DNA from: Saccharospirillum alexandrii
GTDB lineage: Bacteria; Pseudomonadota; Gammaproteobacteria; Pseudomonadales; Natronospirillaceae
DNA length: 64,000 bases
Direction: 5' to 3'
Assembly (NCBI RefSeq): GCF_004000275.1
Contig: NZ_RCIP01000002.1
Location: forward strand, 1,241,782 to 1,305,781
The translations under genes were made by a program, and so were the position numbers. Each line of letters starts with the position of its first letter. Positions within the stretch are counted from its first letter, which is position 1. The notes under the pieces are model-generated. The model did not search any database. It saw only the letters and a program-made list of their open reading frames with translations, and had not been told where the DNA came from. Shown here piece after piece: positions 19,595 to 28,904 of this stretch.

Positions 19595-20226
19595 CTGTGA
19601 TCGATAAGCTGGCGTCTTCGCTGCAGCGCGCCGACGAGGCCCCTAACCTTGAACTGGCCAGAGAGATCGTTGATACCGGTGATGCAAATTCGGTAAGCGA
19701 GCTAGTCGATCTTCTTGTGCATAGCAAGAGCACGCCGGTTCAAAGTGACTGCATTAAGGTGCTCTATGAAGTCGGAGAACAGGCCCCCTCGCTGCTTGCG
19801 CCCTACGTTCAGAACTTGCTCGCACTGCTTGGCCGCAAGAACAACCGGCTTCAGTGGGGGGCCATGAAAGCCCTGGGGGCGGTAACACCGGAACGCCCCG
19901 ATGAGGTATATGCCGCGCTCGATCACCTGCTGGCGGTTGCCGACCAGGGGTCGGTCATCACCAAAGACGGCGCCGCGGCGGTTCTGACGCACCTGTGCCA
20001 GGTCGACCGCTATTACGAACGGGCCTTTGCAGCGTTGATCAGCCTGTTGCAAACCTGCCCGGGCAATCAGCTCCCGGCCTATGCGGAACAGGCGATCACG
20101 GTGGTTCGCGAACCGCACCGTTCTGCGCTGAAGTCGACATTGCGTGCCAGGCTGCCCGATCTCGAGAAAGCGTCCAAACAAAAACGCGTTGAAAAAGTGC
20201 TTGGGGCACTCGAAAACAACAAGTGA
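19579..20226 (+). CDS. HEAT-repeat protein
   Basis: This protein of about 215 residues is made of helical pairs typical of HEAT repeats. Examples are NSVSELVDLLVHSKSTPVQS, LQWGAMKALGAVTPERPDEV and AGAAVLTHLC-like segments. There is no signal peptide or membrane segment, so it is cytosolic and probably a binding scaffold. The start is a GTG at 19579 inside the zinc-ribbon gene; a second GTG at 19591 is an alternative. The 16-base overlap suggests the HEAT protein and zinc-ribbon protein act together. The partner is not evident. Confidence 0.75.
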   Translation: MENQVTVIDKLASSLQRADEAPNLELAREIVDTGDANSVSELVDLLVHSKSTPVQSDCIKVLYEVGEQAPSLLAPYVQNLLALLGRKNNRLQWGAMKALGAVTPERPDEVYAALDHLLAVADQGSVITKDGAAAVLTHLCQVDRYYERAFAALISLLQTCPGNQLPAYAEQAITVVREPHRSALKSTLRARLPDLEKASKQKRVEKVLGALENNK

Positions 20227-20361
20227 TCGTGACTACTGTTCGATCGAACCCGTGCATTCAAGACGGCCACCGACGTGTTAATACCTGACGTGCAGTAGGA
20301 TGTTCTGTCACTGGATAAGGCCGAATTTAGGCGGCTAAAAGGGTCGGTCGGAATACACCGG

Positions 20362-21927
20362 TTAAGTCACTTGCTCTTCAACAGCCTCAGCTACCTCAAC
20401 ACAATTGCGCCCCAGGCTCTTGGCCCGATACAGCGCCTGGTCGGCCAGGTGAATCAGCTCTCTCGGGCTCAGGTCGTTCTCGCTGTCGGTCAGCGCGATA
20501 CCCAGGCTGGCCGTAACCGGCGTGTTTGTGGCGATGATGTCTCTTAGCCGCTCGGCAATCGCCCGGGCGCCGGCCAGGTTTGTATTCGGCAAAATAAGCG
20601 CAAACTCCTCACCGCCGTACCGAGCGACGCTGTCTCCGTGCCGGCTCAGGTCGTAGGCACAGCGGGCGACGGTTTTCAGCACCTCATCGCCAGCCTGGTG
20701 CCCCTGGGTATCATTTAATACCTTGAAGTGATCGAGGTCGAACAGGATCAGCGCCAGGCTGGTACCGGCCAGGGCATTGTCTTTCACCGCCCGGTTCAAA
20801 TGCTCATCGAAGCTGCTTCGGTTCAACACGCCGGTTAAGCCATCCAGTTCAGCGCGCTCGCGCAAGAGGGCTTCGGCGATGACTTGCTGGGTTTCGTCCT
20901 GTATCAGAATCAGGTAACCCAGGTGCATCTGGTGCTGCTCCAGCCAAGTCAGTTGCACGCGGTAATGGGTACGGTTGTCGGGAGACCATATCAGCCAGTG
21001 GTCCCGATCATTCAATGCCTCGAGTACGGCACCAAACCCGGGCAAGTCGTCGTAAATAGCGTCAATCGACTCACCGGTTTTCAGTTGGGTTAACCCCGGA
21101 AACATCTGTTGCGCAGCAGCATTACAATCGAGCAGTCGACGGTTGTGATCGACAATGATGCAACCCGATGGAATGGCGCCAAATACCGTACGCATGACGA
21201 TGGGCTCCAGGCCCAGCAAGCCCCAGTTAAGCACCCCAAAGCCCAACACCAGCGCGCTGGGCACAAAGGCCAGCGGAACGATATCGAGCTCAGTAGGGAG
21301 TGAGGCGAAATCCCCCACCAGGGCGAACACCCAGGGAATGATAATGCCAATGAAAACGGCGACGGCCTGCGTTCTGAACAGGCCATACACTTGCAAGGCA
21401 TGACGCCCAACCAACACAAGAACGATCGCAGCATTCGAGAAATAGAACGCATCGAACAAGTGGTAAAACAGACCGGGGGTAAAACTGACCGCGGCGATGT
21501 CATCCACCACGGTGAACGCTATGTTCCGATAATAAAGGTCATGCCAGGGGCTCGACCAGTGCAGCAGGGCAATCAGCAAGGAAAACCCGAAGGACCCAAT
21601 CAGCAGCGCTTTCAGCCAGGGGCGCTGAAACGGCAAACCGACATAGCGGCCCACCACCAGCAACATCAGAGCTGGCAGGAAGGGGATGCTCAGATACTGG
21701 ATGCGATTCCAGAGCCAGGCACTGCTCAGGTCGCTCGCGAGCGATTCAAACGCCAGCGCCAGGCTGTAAGTGGCCATGGCCAATAGCAGCAGGATGAAAC
21801 CAACATTCTTGCGGCTCTCTGGCCGTTGCCCGGTAAAGGAGGCCAGCAGAATCAGCAGTGCGGTTCCGATCAGATTAAGGGTAGCAAACCAATGCATGAC
21901 AAGCAGAGACGATAGATTTGCGTGCAT
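20362..21927 (-). CDS. Membrane diguanylate cyclase, 7TM-PAS-GGDEF
   Basis: This protein probably makes cyclic di-GMP in response to a membrane signal. The 521-residue protein has an N-terminal block of about seven transmembrane segments of the histidine-kinase 7TM type. A short PAS-like region follows (IVDHNRRLLDCNAAAQQMFP), then a GGDEF domain. The active-site signature is GGEEF at about 438-442. The inhibitory I-site RHGD sits five residues before it, so product inhibition is expected. Other GGDEF marks are LTGVLNRSSFDEHL and FDLDHFKVLNDTQGHQAGDEVL. The gene is monocistronic and convergent with the HEAT-repeat gene. Confidence 0.93.
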   Translation of the reverse strand: MHANLSSLLVMHWFATLNLIGTALLILLASFTGQRPESRKNVGFILLLLAMATYSLALAFESLASDLSSAWLWNRIQYLSIPFLPALMLLVVGRYVGLPFQRPWLKALLIGSFGFSLLIALLHWSSPWHDLYYRNIAFTVVDDIAAVSFTPGLFYHLFDAFYFSNAAIVLVLVGRHALQVYGLFRTQAVAVFIGIIIPWVFALVGDFASLPTELDIVPLAFVPSALVLGFGVLNWGLLGLEPIVMRTVFGAIPSGCIIVDHNRRLLDCNAAAQQMFPGLTQLKTGESIDAIYDDLPGFGAVLEALNDRDHWLIWSPDNRTHYRVQLTWLEQHQMHLGYLILIQDETQQVIAEALLRERAELDGLTGVLNRSSFDEHLNRAVKDNALAGTSLALILFDLDHFKVLNDTQGHQAGDEVLKTVARCAYDLSRHGDSVARYGGEEFALILPNTNLAGARAIAERLRDIIATNTPVTASLGIALTDSENDLSPRELIHLADQALYRAKSLGRNCVEVAEAVEEQVT

Positions 21928-22077
21928 TTAAGCATGCCCGGCGGGAAAAGCCCATATGGGTAAATGGCCCGTTCTACGCTTACGTTGATTAGGCGCAAAA
22001 CCACCGTGCAAAATATCCATGTATTCGGTCAGAATCCACTTCCTTGAGGTTGAGCCGGGGCACTCTGTCGCGCCCTT

Positions 22078-22668
22078 TCAAGAGCGCTGCAACAACAATT
22101 CGATATCATGACTCATATCCGAAGCTGGCTGATCACTCTTCATCAGCACCTGGGCATTGCCCTGCGCATCGAAGCCATAAATGGCTGAACTGTGTGACAC
22201 CGCATAGTTGCCGTTGTCGTCGGGTTCGCCATAGCCGTAGGTGGCTCTCATGCGTTTGACCAGGTCGGACAGTTGTGACTCGGTGCCGGTAAGACCGATA
22301 AACTGTGGGCCGAAAAATCCGGTGTATTCGTTGAGTTTCTCGGGTGTGTCCCGCGCGGGATCGACACTGATAAACAAGACCTGCACGTCGCTCTGGCTGT
22401 CGGCGGGTAACGCTTCAATGGCGGTCGACAAACGTTGCAACGTTCCCGGGCAAATATCCGGGCAATTCATGAAGCCGAAAAACACCAGGCTGGCTTTGCC
22501 CTGATAGGTTTCTTCGGTTACCGCTTCACCGGTATCTGACGTCAGTTCGAATTCAAGGTCCGGCATCACGCCTTCAATGTTTGACCCGGTCCAGTCAGTA
22601 TCACCACCGGTACAAGCCGTTATCAACAGAGCCAACGCAACCGCGCAGGCGAGTGGCAGGGTTTTCAT
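22078..22668 (-). CDS. SCO1/SenC family copper chaperone lipoprotein
   Basis: This 196-residue Sco-type protein delivers copper to the CuA site of cytochrome c oxidase or acts as a thiol reductase. The signal peptide ends in the lipobox LLITAC (C19). The thioredoxin fold carries the metal-binding CPDIC (C69, C73) and the distal histidine in YAVSHSSAIYGFD (H159). SVDPARDTPEKL is the usual Sco signature. I chose the ATG at 22668; the frame extends upstream into ctaG but that part is not Sco-like. It follows the ctaG-like gene by 23 bases, consistent with a two-gene oxidase-assembly operon. No oxidase genes are in this window. Confidence 0.92.
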   Translation of the reverse strand: MKTLPLACAVALALLITACTGGDTDWTGSNIEGVMPDLEFELTSDTGEAVTEETYQGKASLVFFGFMNCPDICPGTLQRLSTAIEALPADSQSDVQVLFISVDPARDTPEKLNEYTGFFGPQFIGLTGTESQLSDLVKRMRATYGYGEPDDNGNYAVSHSSAIYGFDAQGNAQVLMKSDQPASDMSHDIELLLQRS

Positions 22669-22691
22669 CACAAGTGATTCCTCTCTAGCCT

Positions 22692-23609
22692 TCAAGCGGG
22701 CTGTACACCGTCGTTGTCCGACTGATGCAGCAAGCGTCTCAGTACCACCACCATCACCAGCACGCCCATCATGGCGGGCGGTATCCAGGTGAACAGCCCA
22801 CCCAGTACCTGGTCGTCGTGCGGGGCGATCGGCCAGGCCCGGCCGCACACTTCGTAAATGTCATACAGGCTGTGTGGCGCACCTACGATGTAAGCGCCCA
22901 GCGCCAGTTGCGGCACCGTGGCCGCCCAGATCACCAGTATTCGCTTGCCAAAACCGAGCGTACCGGCGAGGGCCGGGGAACGAGGGTCCAGAATCAACCA
23001 CCAGAACAACAAGCCATCGATGAACATCGACCAGTTCATCAGCAGATAAAGCGGCTGGCTAAGCATGGCGGTAAAGTGAATGCTGGGCGTCAGCCAGAAA
23101 AAGATAAGTCCGGCAAACACCAACACAGCAACCGGCGGAAACTGAATGAACCGGTAAGGCCATTGAACCAGGGGCGACTGCAGCAGGCGGGCAACCCACC
23201 GTTTCGCACTACCGTCCGGAAAACCGGCCGCCAGCGCACGCCAGGGGTTCGCGCCCATTAACAGTATCGCCGCTACATGATGCAACGCCAGGTGTTGAAT
23301 GCGATGAATGAAAAACATGAACTGGGCGTAATAGTCGAACCGGGTGTGCATCACAATGTAGGCCAGCGCCAGCCCAAGCCAGAACAGCACGCTGCGCCAC
23401 CGGGCCACAGGCTCACCCGATTGCGCCAGCACGCGTTGTCCGTTCGCGTACAGAACACTGGCTGTTCCAAAAAACAGAATAGCGAGCCAGGAGAACTCGT
23501 AGGGCAACAGTAACGACAGATAATCCAGCAAAACGCTCCCCGGCTGGTCTAGGCAAGGCACCAGCAACCGTTGGCGCCTGAGAGGTGTGTTGAGATGAGG
23601 CGATGGCAC
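22692..23609 (-). CDS. CtaG/Caa3-type cytochrome c oxidase assembly protein
   Basis: This polytopic membrane protein of the caa3_CtaG family has about seven transmembrane helices. Its markers are LLPYEFSW at the N-terminus, FFIHRIQHLALHHVAAILLM in the middle and a second HLA/HSLYDIYE region near the end. It supports copper insertion into cytochrome c oxidase together with the adjacent Sco protein. The longest frame begins with GTG at 23609. A TTG at 23531, preceded by GGGGAG and giving MLDYLSLLLPYEFSW, matches the usual family start better. Length is 279-305 residues depending on that choice. Confidence 0.85.
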   Translation of the reverse strand: MPSPHLNTPLRRQRLLVPCLDQPGSVLLDYLSLLLPYEFSWLAILFFGTASVLYANGQRVLAQSGEPVARWRSVLFWLGLALAYIVMHTRFDYYAQFMFFIHRIQHLALHHVAAILLMGANPWRALAAGFPDGSAKRWVARLLQSPLVQWPYRFIQFPPVAVLVFAGLIFFWLTPSIHFTAMLSQPLYLLMNWSMFIDGLLFWWLILDPRSPALAGTLGFGKRILVIWAATVPQLALGAYIVGAPHSLYDIYEVCGRAWPIAPHDDQVLGGLFTWIPPAMMGVLVMVVVLRRLLHQSDNDGVQPA

Positions 23610-23771
23610 TCATGGCACGCAGAGGTGCCTGGCAATCTGCTCGTTCGCTGACATCACATCGGGTGTGCTGAGGCTACGTTTCTGACTAACGACCGTCAAG
23701 TTGGACTGGATGGGTGAATCGAGCGGTCAGATCTGGTGCAGAAACATCCTGCACTATTACGTAAACCCGGC

Positions 23772-23811
23772 GGTAAACTGCGTATCTTACAAACCGGATA
23801 CGCAGTTTACC
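23772..23811 (-). terminator. 15-bp perfect inverted repeat downstream of the GlyGly-CTERM gene
   Basis: GGTAAACTGCGTATC and GATACGCAGTTTACC form perfect 15-base arms around a ten-base loop. The hairpin begins 17 bases after the stop of the minus-strand gene at 23828. It could act as a transcription terminator or mRNA 3' stabiliser, but no T-run follows on the minus strand, so it could also be a protein-binding or repetitive palindrome. Confidence 0.5.
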
Positions 23812-23827
23812 CCGACCGATACCGATA

Positions 23828-26275
23828 CTAGGCTCTATAACGTCGGTAATAGCGGGTATGGGTGAGCAGCAACAGAGCCAGCAAGCTCAACCAGGCGCTC
23901 ATACTGCCGCCACTGCTGCTGCCACTGTTTTCGCCTTCCGGCTCTTCAGGGGCCTGTGTTTTCTGAATCAAATAACCGGACTGACTGACCGCCGAGGGTG
24001 CCAGGCCTTCAGCAAACGCCAGTGCACTGATCACGGCCGATTCTCGAAGAATGACGACATCACCGCTGTTGACCAACTGACCATGGGCTGGTGTCGGTAC
24101 GCTGCCGTCGAGTGTGTAGCTGATGGTAGCCCCCTCGGTGGCACTGGTGAGCTCCACGATGACCTGGTCCTGATATAGGCCCGTCGGTTGATCGAATGCA
24201 GGCGCAATCGCGGCTTGTGAATAAACCATTTCAACGTCACAACCATCAGGGTCTGTCAGACAGTCGCCGGCATCAATCGCTAACACAGCCAAACCGTCTT
24301 TAACGAATTGCAAGGTCAGCGGCGTTGCCCGCAGCGCGTCGGGAATGGCCAGAGTAAAGTCACCCAGCGCATTTGTTTGTGCCTGGTAAGGGGCGCCAAG
24401 CTCGTCGAGTTGAACCGCATCGTTTTCGCTGGCAAGCACACTTACTGAGACCTCATCGAGCCCGTTCAAATAGTCGGTCACACGGCCGCGATATTCGGCC
24501 GTTAGCACCACCTCCGCCGCTGCTTCGCCCGATACGTAGCCGAAGGCGGATGCGGTTATCTCGAATTCGACGGCGACATCCGGCAAGGCTACAGAGGTTA
24601 AGATAGTGGCCGCCGGATGACCCGCCGGGCTGTCATCTGCCGAGGTCAGTTCCGTTTGCGCCAACACCGGCAAAGCCTCTGTCGCCGCGCTGGCCAGTGC
24701 CAATGAAATCGCGGTGCCTGGGCTCGCGCCTGTGACGGTCACATCCGCCTGTGCACGTTCGCCCCGATCCAGCAATTCGGTACGAGACAACGTGAGTGCC
24801 AGAGGTACTCGAATTTCCAGTGTGTCCGACCAGCCCGACACCGCGTCGGTCAGCGTAATTTCGTACGTACCTGCAAAGGCGCCTTGTGTTGCAGGAACGA
24901 ATTGAAAGGTTCGGTTGTTGACGGTATTGACGGTGCCGGAAGCACCATACTCATTCGTCACGGGGCTGACATCAAAGTCGCCACTGCCCAGCGCCAGGGT
25001 AAACGCAAAACGCTCGCCCGCGTTCACCACCGGAGACGTCAATGCGCCACCCGTCTCATCCTCAAAATCAAACCGCTCCACATAGGTTTTAAAGTAGGCA
25101 TTTGAGCTCAGGTTGTTATTCAAAGACAGGTCAGTGGCTTGTTCTGACGCTAAATACACACTAATTGGGCTGCCACCGGTGGGGATGATGTTAAGACGGT
25201 AGCGGCCATTACCCAGTGACGACATGCCGCTTGCCCGAGCCCGGGAAACAGTAAAGTCGCTTGGTTCCAAGCCGATAACTGGCTCTTGAAAATCAATCTC
25301 TACTGAAAACGGACCGGTTAGAATAGCGTCAGGACCGGTAATCACCGGAGCCGGGCGGGTTGTGTCTCGCAAACCCACGCCTTTCACGGAAAACGTATAG
25401 GGGTTGGGTATGCCAGTGCTTGCAACGGTAACTTGCGCCGTTGCGTTGTTATTAATCGTCACCGGTGCAAAGGTGATGTCAAAGCTCGTGCTGGCATTAT
25501 TGGCCAGTGTCGTTGCCGGCTGGCGGCTGACACTGAAATAGTCCGGGTTGGTGATCGATGCTCCGCTAAGGGTCAGCGTCCTGCCTGAAACATTGGTTAT
25601 TTCGTAGGTTTTGGTCACGGTTTCGAGCCGAATTTCCTGGGCACCAAAATCGGTACCATCGGCAACAGCAGGTGTCGTGTCACCATCCTGTATCAACACA
25701 CCCTGACCTTCGATATCGAGATCGGTCGAAATAACCACCTGAAAAACAAGGTCTGATTCCGGGTAGGGCCCAGCCGGGTCAAACACAAACCGCTCACCGG
25801 CGGGGTAGGCATCTATGTCGGTGCCGCCATCGGTAAAATAATTAGAATGAATAAACCGGGCCTCATATACTGCAGGCGATACGTTCTTAATGACCCAGGT
25901 GTAAACCTCACCCGCTTCAACCAGGATATTCTGTGTAAGCTCGTGTGTATTAACGGAGCCTGGCGCCACGTTAGTAAAAAAAACATTGGACCTCCGGTAC
26001 AAGCGCGTGCCATCGCGCCCTGAACCGCTATACAGCTCAACGTCCAAATAGGCACCATTGGTGCTCAGGCCCAGACTCTCCAGGTTGCCGCTGGCCGTTG
26101 CCGTGAAACTCTGCCCGAGACTTTTCCCGATGGGCAGATTATATCCGCCGTTAGACATCGACTGCGATATGGGTGGGTAGTTATAGCCGAGTGCCGGTAG
26201 TGCAAGTAACGCGGCAATACCGACCACTAACGCCCGTACCAGTTGGCCAGACGCAAGGGAAAAACGGTTAATCAT
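23828..26275 (-). CDS. Large exported multi-domain protein with GlyGly-CTERM-like tail
   Basis: This 815-residue secreted protein has a signal peptide (VVGIAALLALPALG). A jelly-roll-like N-terminal region (about 30-190) comes first. Next is an ASH-like choice-of-anchor D segment (KTYEITNVSGRTLTLSGASI to FAPVTINNNATAQVTV). An Ig-like domain follows (VEIDFQEPVIGLEPSDFTVS), then carboxypeptidase-regulatory-like sequence, and a chitobiase C-terminal-like fold (ATISYTLDGSVPTPAHG). It ends SSSGGSMSAWLSLLALLLL followed by basic residues, the GlyGly-CTERM layout recognised by rhombosortase. It is probably a surface or adhesive protein. No enzyme motif was seen. Confidence 0.75.
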   Translation of the reverse strand: MINRFSLASGQLVRALVVGIAALLALPALGYNYPPISQSMSNGGYNLPIGKSLGQSFTATASGNLESLGLSTNGAYLDVELYSGSGRDGTRLYRRSNVFFTNVAPGSVNTHELTQNILVEAGEVYTWVIKNVSPAVYEARFIHSNYFTDGGTDIDAYPAGERFVFDPAGPYPESDLVFQVVISTDLDIEGQGVLIQDGDTTPAVADGTDFGAQEIRLETVTKTYEITNVSGRTLTLSGASITNPDYFSVSRQPATTLANNASTSFDITFAPVTINNNATAQVTVASTGIPNPYTFSVKGVGLRDTTRPAPVITGPDAILTGPFSVEIDFQEPVIGLEPSDFTVSRARASGMSSLGNGRYRLNIIPTGGSPISVYLASEQATDLSLNNNLSSNAYFKTYVERFDFEDETGGALTSPVVNAGERFAFTLALGSGDFDVSPVTNEYGASGTVNTVNNRTFQFVPATQGAFAGTYEITLTDAVSGWSDTLEIRVPLALTLSRTELLDRGERAQADVTVTGASPGTAISLALASAATEALPVLAQTELTSADDSPAGHPAATILTSVALPDVAVEFEITASAFGYVSGEAAAEVVLTAEYRGRVTDYLNGLDEVSVSVLASENDAVQLDELGAPYQAQTNALGDFTLAIPDALRATPLTLQFVKDGLAVLAIDAGDCLTDPDGCDVEMVYSQAAIAPAFDQPTGLYQDQVIVELTSATEGATISYTLDGSVPTPAHGQLVNSGDVVILRESAVISALAFAEGLAPSAVSQSGYLIQKTQAPEEPEGENSGSSSGGSMSAWLSLLALLLLTHTRYYRRYRA

Positions 26276-26475
26276 GAGGGAGAGCTCCGGTTTACAGGCC
26301 CGAACTCAACCCGGGCACCACCAACAGACAACAAGCCGGAATGGCTTCAGTTGCAGACGCTCCCACACTATCGGCAGCCGCCCTGGCCGAACAGTCCCTA
26401 AACAGAGACTGGTCGGGTGGGGTGGTATATGATGCAACCTAACGCTGGTTTATCCCCTCACGACGAGACACCGAC

Positions 26476-27261
26476 ATGATGCCGATTCATCAGGCAAGCA
26501 TTCACCACCTTTGGGATCGCTTGCACCGGTTTGACGCCCGCCAAACCAGCGAAGCCTTGCATTGGGCATTGGATGAACTGTCGGTATTACTCAATGCGCA
26601 GGTGGCAGGGTGGTGCGGCATTGTGCGCATGCACCGACACGAACCGGGCAACCCGATGGCCGGTTGGCGCTCCGCCGGTTTTTACAGCACCAGCCAGCAA
26701 AACCTGATGGAACAGGTAAAAATGGACCAATACCGGTTGATGGAATCGCTCGACCCGGCGTCAACGGTAGGTTCTGCCATGAGCCAGGCCGGGACGTTTC
26801 GGATCGGCACCTTGCAAGCCGGTATCGTTTCCGATGATCGGTACGGATCGTCTTACCAGTCTCTGCTCGCAAAACACGGCATCGTGGATGGCCTTTACGT
26901 CACAACCCCTCTCAGTGACGACATTGAATCCTGGATGTCCTTTCACCGAATGGACCCAGCGCTGCCTGGTTTTTCCAGCAACGACATCAAACTGGTTGAA
27001 ACCGCCGTTCGGCCGATGGCCTGGTTTCATCAGCGCGTTGCAACGCTATACGGCCTCAAAGTGGCTGAGTCACCGTTGACCCCTGCGGAACGCCGGGTAT
27101 TGGAAGCCCTGCTCAGCACGGAAACCGAGCAAGCAATCGCTGACCAGTTAGGGCTCACCCAATCGACCGTTCACACCTATTGTGCCCGCTTATGCAGAAA
27201 GCTGAACGTGCGCGGGCGCAGTGGGTTATTGGGGTTGTGGTTGAACGGTCAGACACACTAG
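26476..27261 (+). CDS. LuxR-family transcriptional regulator
   Basis: This 261-residue regulator has a C-terminal LuxR/GerE helix-turn-helix: LTPAERRVLEALLSTETEQ, then AIADQLGLTQSTVHTYCARL and CRKLNVRGR (about residues 195-255). The N-terminal 190 residues form a sensor-like domain I cannot name; it lacks the usual acyl-homoserine-lactone pocket pattern and has no receiver aspartate signature. It is divergent from the GlyGly-CTERM gene with a 200-base shared upstream region, so control of that gene is possible. A TATATGAT element at about 26428 could be part of its promoter. Confidence 0.85.
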   Translation: MMPIHQASIHHLWDRLHRFDARQTSEALHWALDELSVLLNAQVAGWCGIVRMHRHEPGNPMAGWRSAGFYSTSQQNLMEQVKMDQYRLMESLDPASTVGSAMSQAGTFRIGTLQAGIVSDDRYGSSYQSLLAKHGIVDGLYVTTPLSDDIESWMSFHRMDPALPGFSSNDIKLVETAVRPMAWFHQRVATLYGLKVAESPLTPAERRVLEALLSTETEQAIADQLGLTQSTVHTYCARLCRKLNVRGRSGLLGLWLNGQTH

Positions 27262-27387
27262 CGGGCCGGATGTGACAGAACCTCACCAACGCAGGTAGTT
27301 GGAGCAGCGACAAAGAAACCCAGACATCACACCGCAACGCTCTGACTCAACCGCTCTCACACGCTCATTAGAGGCTAAACCTGAAAA

Positions 27388-27990
27388 CTATGCACGGGCG
27401 CCTGCTTTGATGGCACGAAAGGCTCGCCATGTGTTCAATGACAGTAAAAAGCCCAACAATAGACCAACCAATCGAAGTGGGATTACCCGAAGACGACCGT
27501 TGCTCTGTAATGCCAGTACTTCGTTGAAGAAATCGGGTTCTATGTTAATTCGAGTGGCTTTGGGAATAGACAATAAGCCAGCCACAGGCCCGATCACGCC
27601 CCACAACTGGCCTGTGTCGGCCGGATCTCCCAGCCCAAGTCGAGCCTGTACAGAGAGGTGTTCAATATGAATGGCCGACACGATACGCCGAATCAGTGTT
27701 AGCAGGCGACCAACAAACCCATCGACCGATAACACGCGCCGGAGCGATTGCCGGTTTCGCTTAGGCTTGCGTTTTTTAGGCTTGGCGGGTTTTTCGCGGG
27801 TGTCAGACTTGGGTTCATTGCTTGTGCGAATGATCACCAGACCAAACAGCCATCGGATGTGGCTGTCTGCGCTGCGGTGATCTTCATCGAGTTCCACAGT
27901 GAACCGCCATTCCAATGGCACGGCCAACAGCACCACCAGGGTGATCAGTATCGACAGCAACACCCAAACAAACAACAGCACCCAATCCAT
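27388..27990 (-). CDS. DUF2953 family membrane protein (YtfI-like)
   Basis: This 200-residue protein has an N-terminal membrane helix (VLLFVWVLLSILITLVVLLAV) followed by WRFTVELDE and a short central conserved part. The segment SVQARLGLGDPADTGQLWG and the tail RVIPLRLVGLLLGFLLSL are characteristic of DUF2953. In Bacillus the DUF2953 gene ytfI neighbours ytfJ (gerW); here too the gene directly follows a GerW gene, with its ATG sharing one base with the GerW stop (TGATG). Tight coupling in a Gram-negative genome suggests the pair forms a functional unit at the membrane. Function is unknown. Confidence 0.8.
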   Translation of the reverse strand: MDWVLLFVWVLLSILITLVVLLAVPLEWRFTVELDEDHRSADSHIRWLFGLVIIRTSNEPKSDTREKPAKPKKRKPKRNRQSLRRVLSVDGFVGRLLTLIRRIVSAIHIEHLSVQARLGLGDPADTGQLWGVIGPVAGLLSIPKATRINIEPDFFNEVLALQSNGRLRVIPLRLVGLLLGFLLSLNTWRAFRAIKAGARA

Positions 27991-28514
27991 CAGTCGCTTT
28001 TGCTACGACTGCTGCTTCTCGCTCGGGAGGGGGCTTTTGACGCTGGTTTGCGGGGCTTAGCCTTACTGGATGCTGGCTTGCTCTCTGAACTGTCGTCCGT
28101 TGCCTGATCGTCGGCTTTTAGCTTGTTGGTTGCTACTTTATCTGCCAGATCAACCACTTTCTCAGCAACGGATACCGTGCTGCCTTTGATGTTCTCGAGC
28201 CTGACCGTGTCTTTCTCGATCATAACCACCGCAACGGGTTTAATGCCTCCACCGCCGCCAACCCCTGTGCCGGAGCCTTCGCCCGAATCACTCGATGTTG
28301 AGGCACCGAAACCACTGCCAACGCCAAATCCAAACCCCACGCTCGTCAGCGGGACTATGGTTGTTTCGCCGTGAGTGATGGGCTCGCCTACGACCGTTTT
28401 GGCGTTAAGAAGGCGCTCCATCTCACCTACGGCTGTTTTCATAAGGTCATCAAGGTTTTTCACTTTGTGCTCCACAGTTTGTGTCGACCCGACCTCGTTT
28501 GGCTCATCCGACAC
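27990..28514 (-). CDS. GerW (YtfJ) family protein, copy with charged tail
   Basis: This 174-residue GerW-family protein has the N-terminal DDLMKTAVGEMERLLNAKTV, the core VVGEPITHGETTIVPLTSVG, a glycine-rich loop, and GGGGIKPVAVVMIEKDTVRL. The tail after residue 130 is a lysine/serine/alanine-rich low-complexity stretch ending SRARSSSRSKSD, which may bind nucleic acid or acidic surfaces. GerW is known from Firmicute spore biology. This is the third gene of a four-gene minus-strand operon and is closely similar to the first one (28905-29306). Confidence 0.88.
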   Translation of the reverse strand: MSDEPNEVGSTQTVEHKVKNLDDLMKTAVGEMERLLNAKTVVGEPITHGETTIVPLTSVGFGFGVGSGFGASTSSDSGEGSGTGVGGGGGIKPVAVVMIEKDTVRLENIKGSTVSVAEKVVDLADKVATNKLKADDQATDDSSESKPASSKAKPRKPASKAPSRARSSSRSKSD

Positions 28515-28586
28515 CTGCGAGTTGCATGGATCAACGGTTTAAACAGTCAGTTTCCTGGTGCCGGAACCCCGAGCAAAACCTGGCAT

Positions 28587-28880
28587 TCAGCTACGGGCAT
28601 CTTGTGATGATTGAATTACGGCCGAGAGGTCGGGTACTGTCGTCATCAGTTCGTCAATCGGGAACTCCCCCGACTCAATATCGACAGCACTGACAACTCC
28701 CTGACACACAACAACGACGGCAAACGGGTCGGCCGACCCATGAAACCAGTAGCGACCCGCCTGCGCCAGACTCTGAATGCGAACATTGACGAGCGGAATG
28801 ATGGTGACATCACCCACGACGACCGGTTTGCCGACTCTGATTCCAGTCATTGGCTTCATGCGGTCGTAACGTGTATGCAC
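28587..28880 (-). CDS. Short diverged GerW-like protein
   Basis: This 97-residue protein retains the GerW core. IRVGKPVVVGDVTIIPLVNV aligns with the VVGEPITHGETTIVPLTSVG core of the neighbours, and PFAVVVVCQGVVSAVDIESG aligns with IKPVAVVMIEKDTVRLENIK. It lacks the leading helix and the glycine-rich loop. The longest frame starts with GTG at 28880; ATG at 28859 or 28850 is also possible. It lies 24 bases after the first GerW gene and 72 before the next, in the same direction. It may be a degenerating paralogue or a specialised partner subunit. Confidence 0.65.
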   Translation of the reverse strand: MHTRYDRMKPMTGIRVGKPVVVGDVTIIPLVNVRIQSLAQAGRYWFHGSADPFAVVVVCQGVVSAVDIESGEFPIDELMTTVPDLSAVIQSSQDARS

Positions 28881-28904
28881 AACACTGGAGCAGTGCTTCG
28901 CTCT

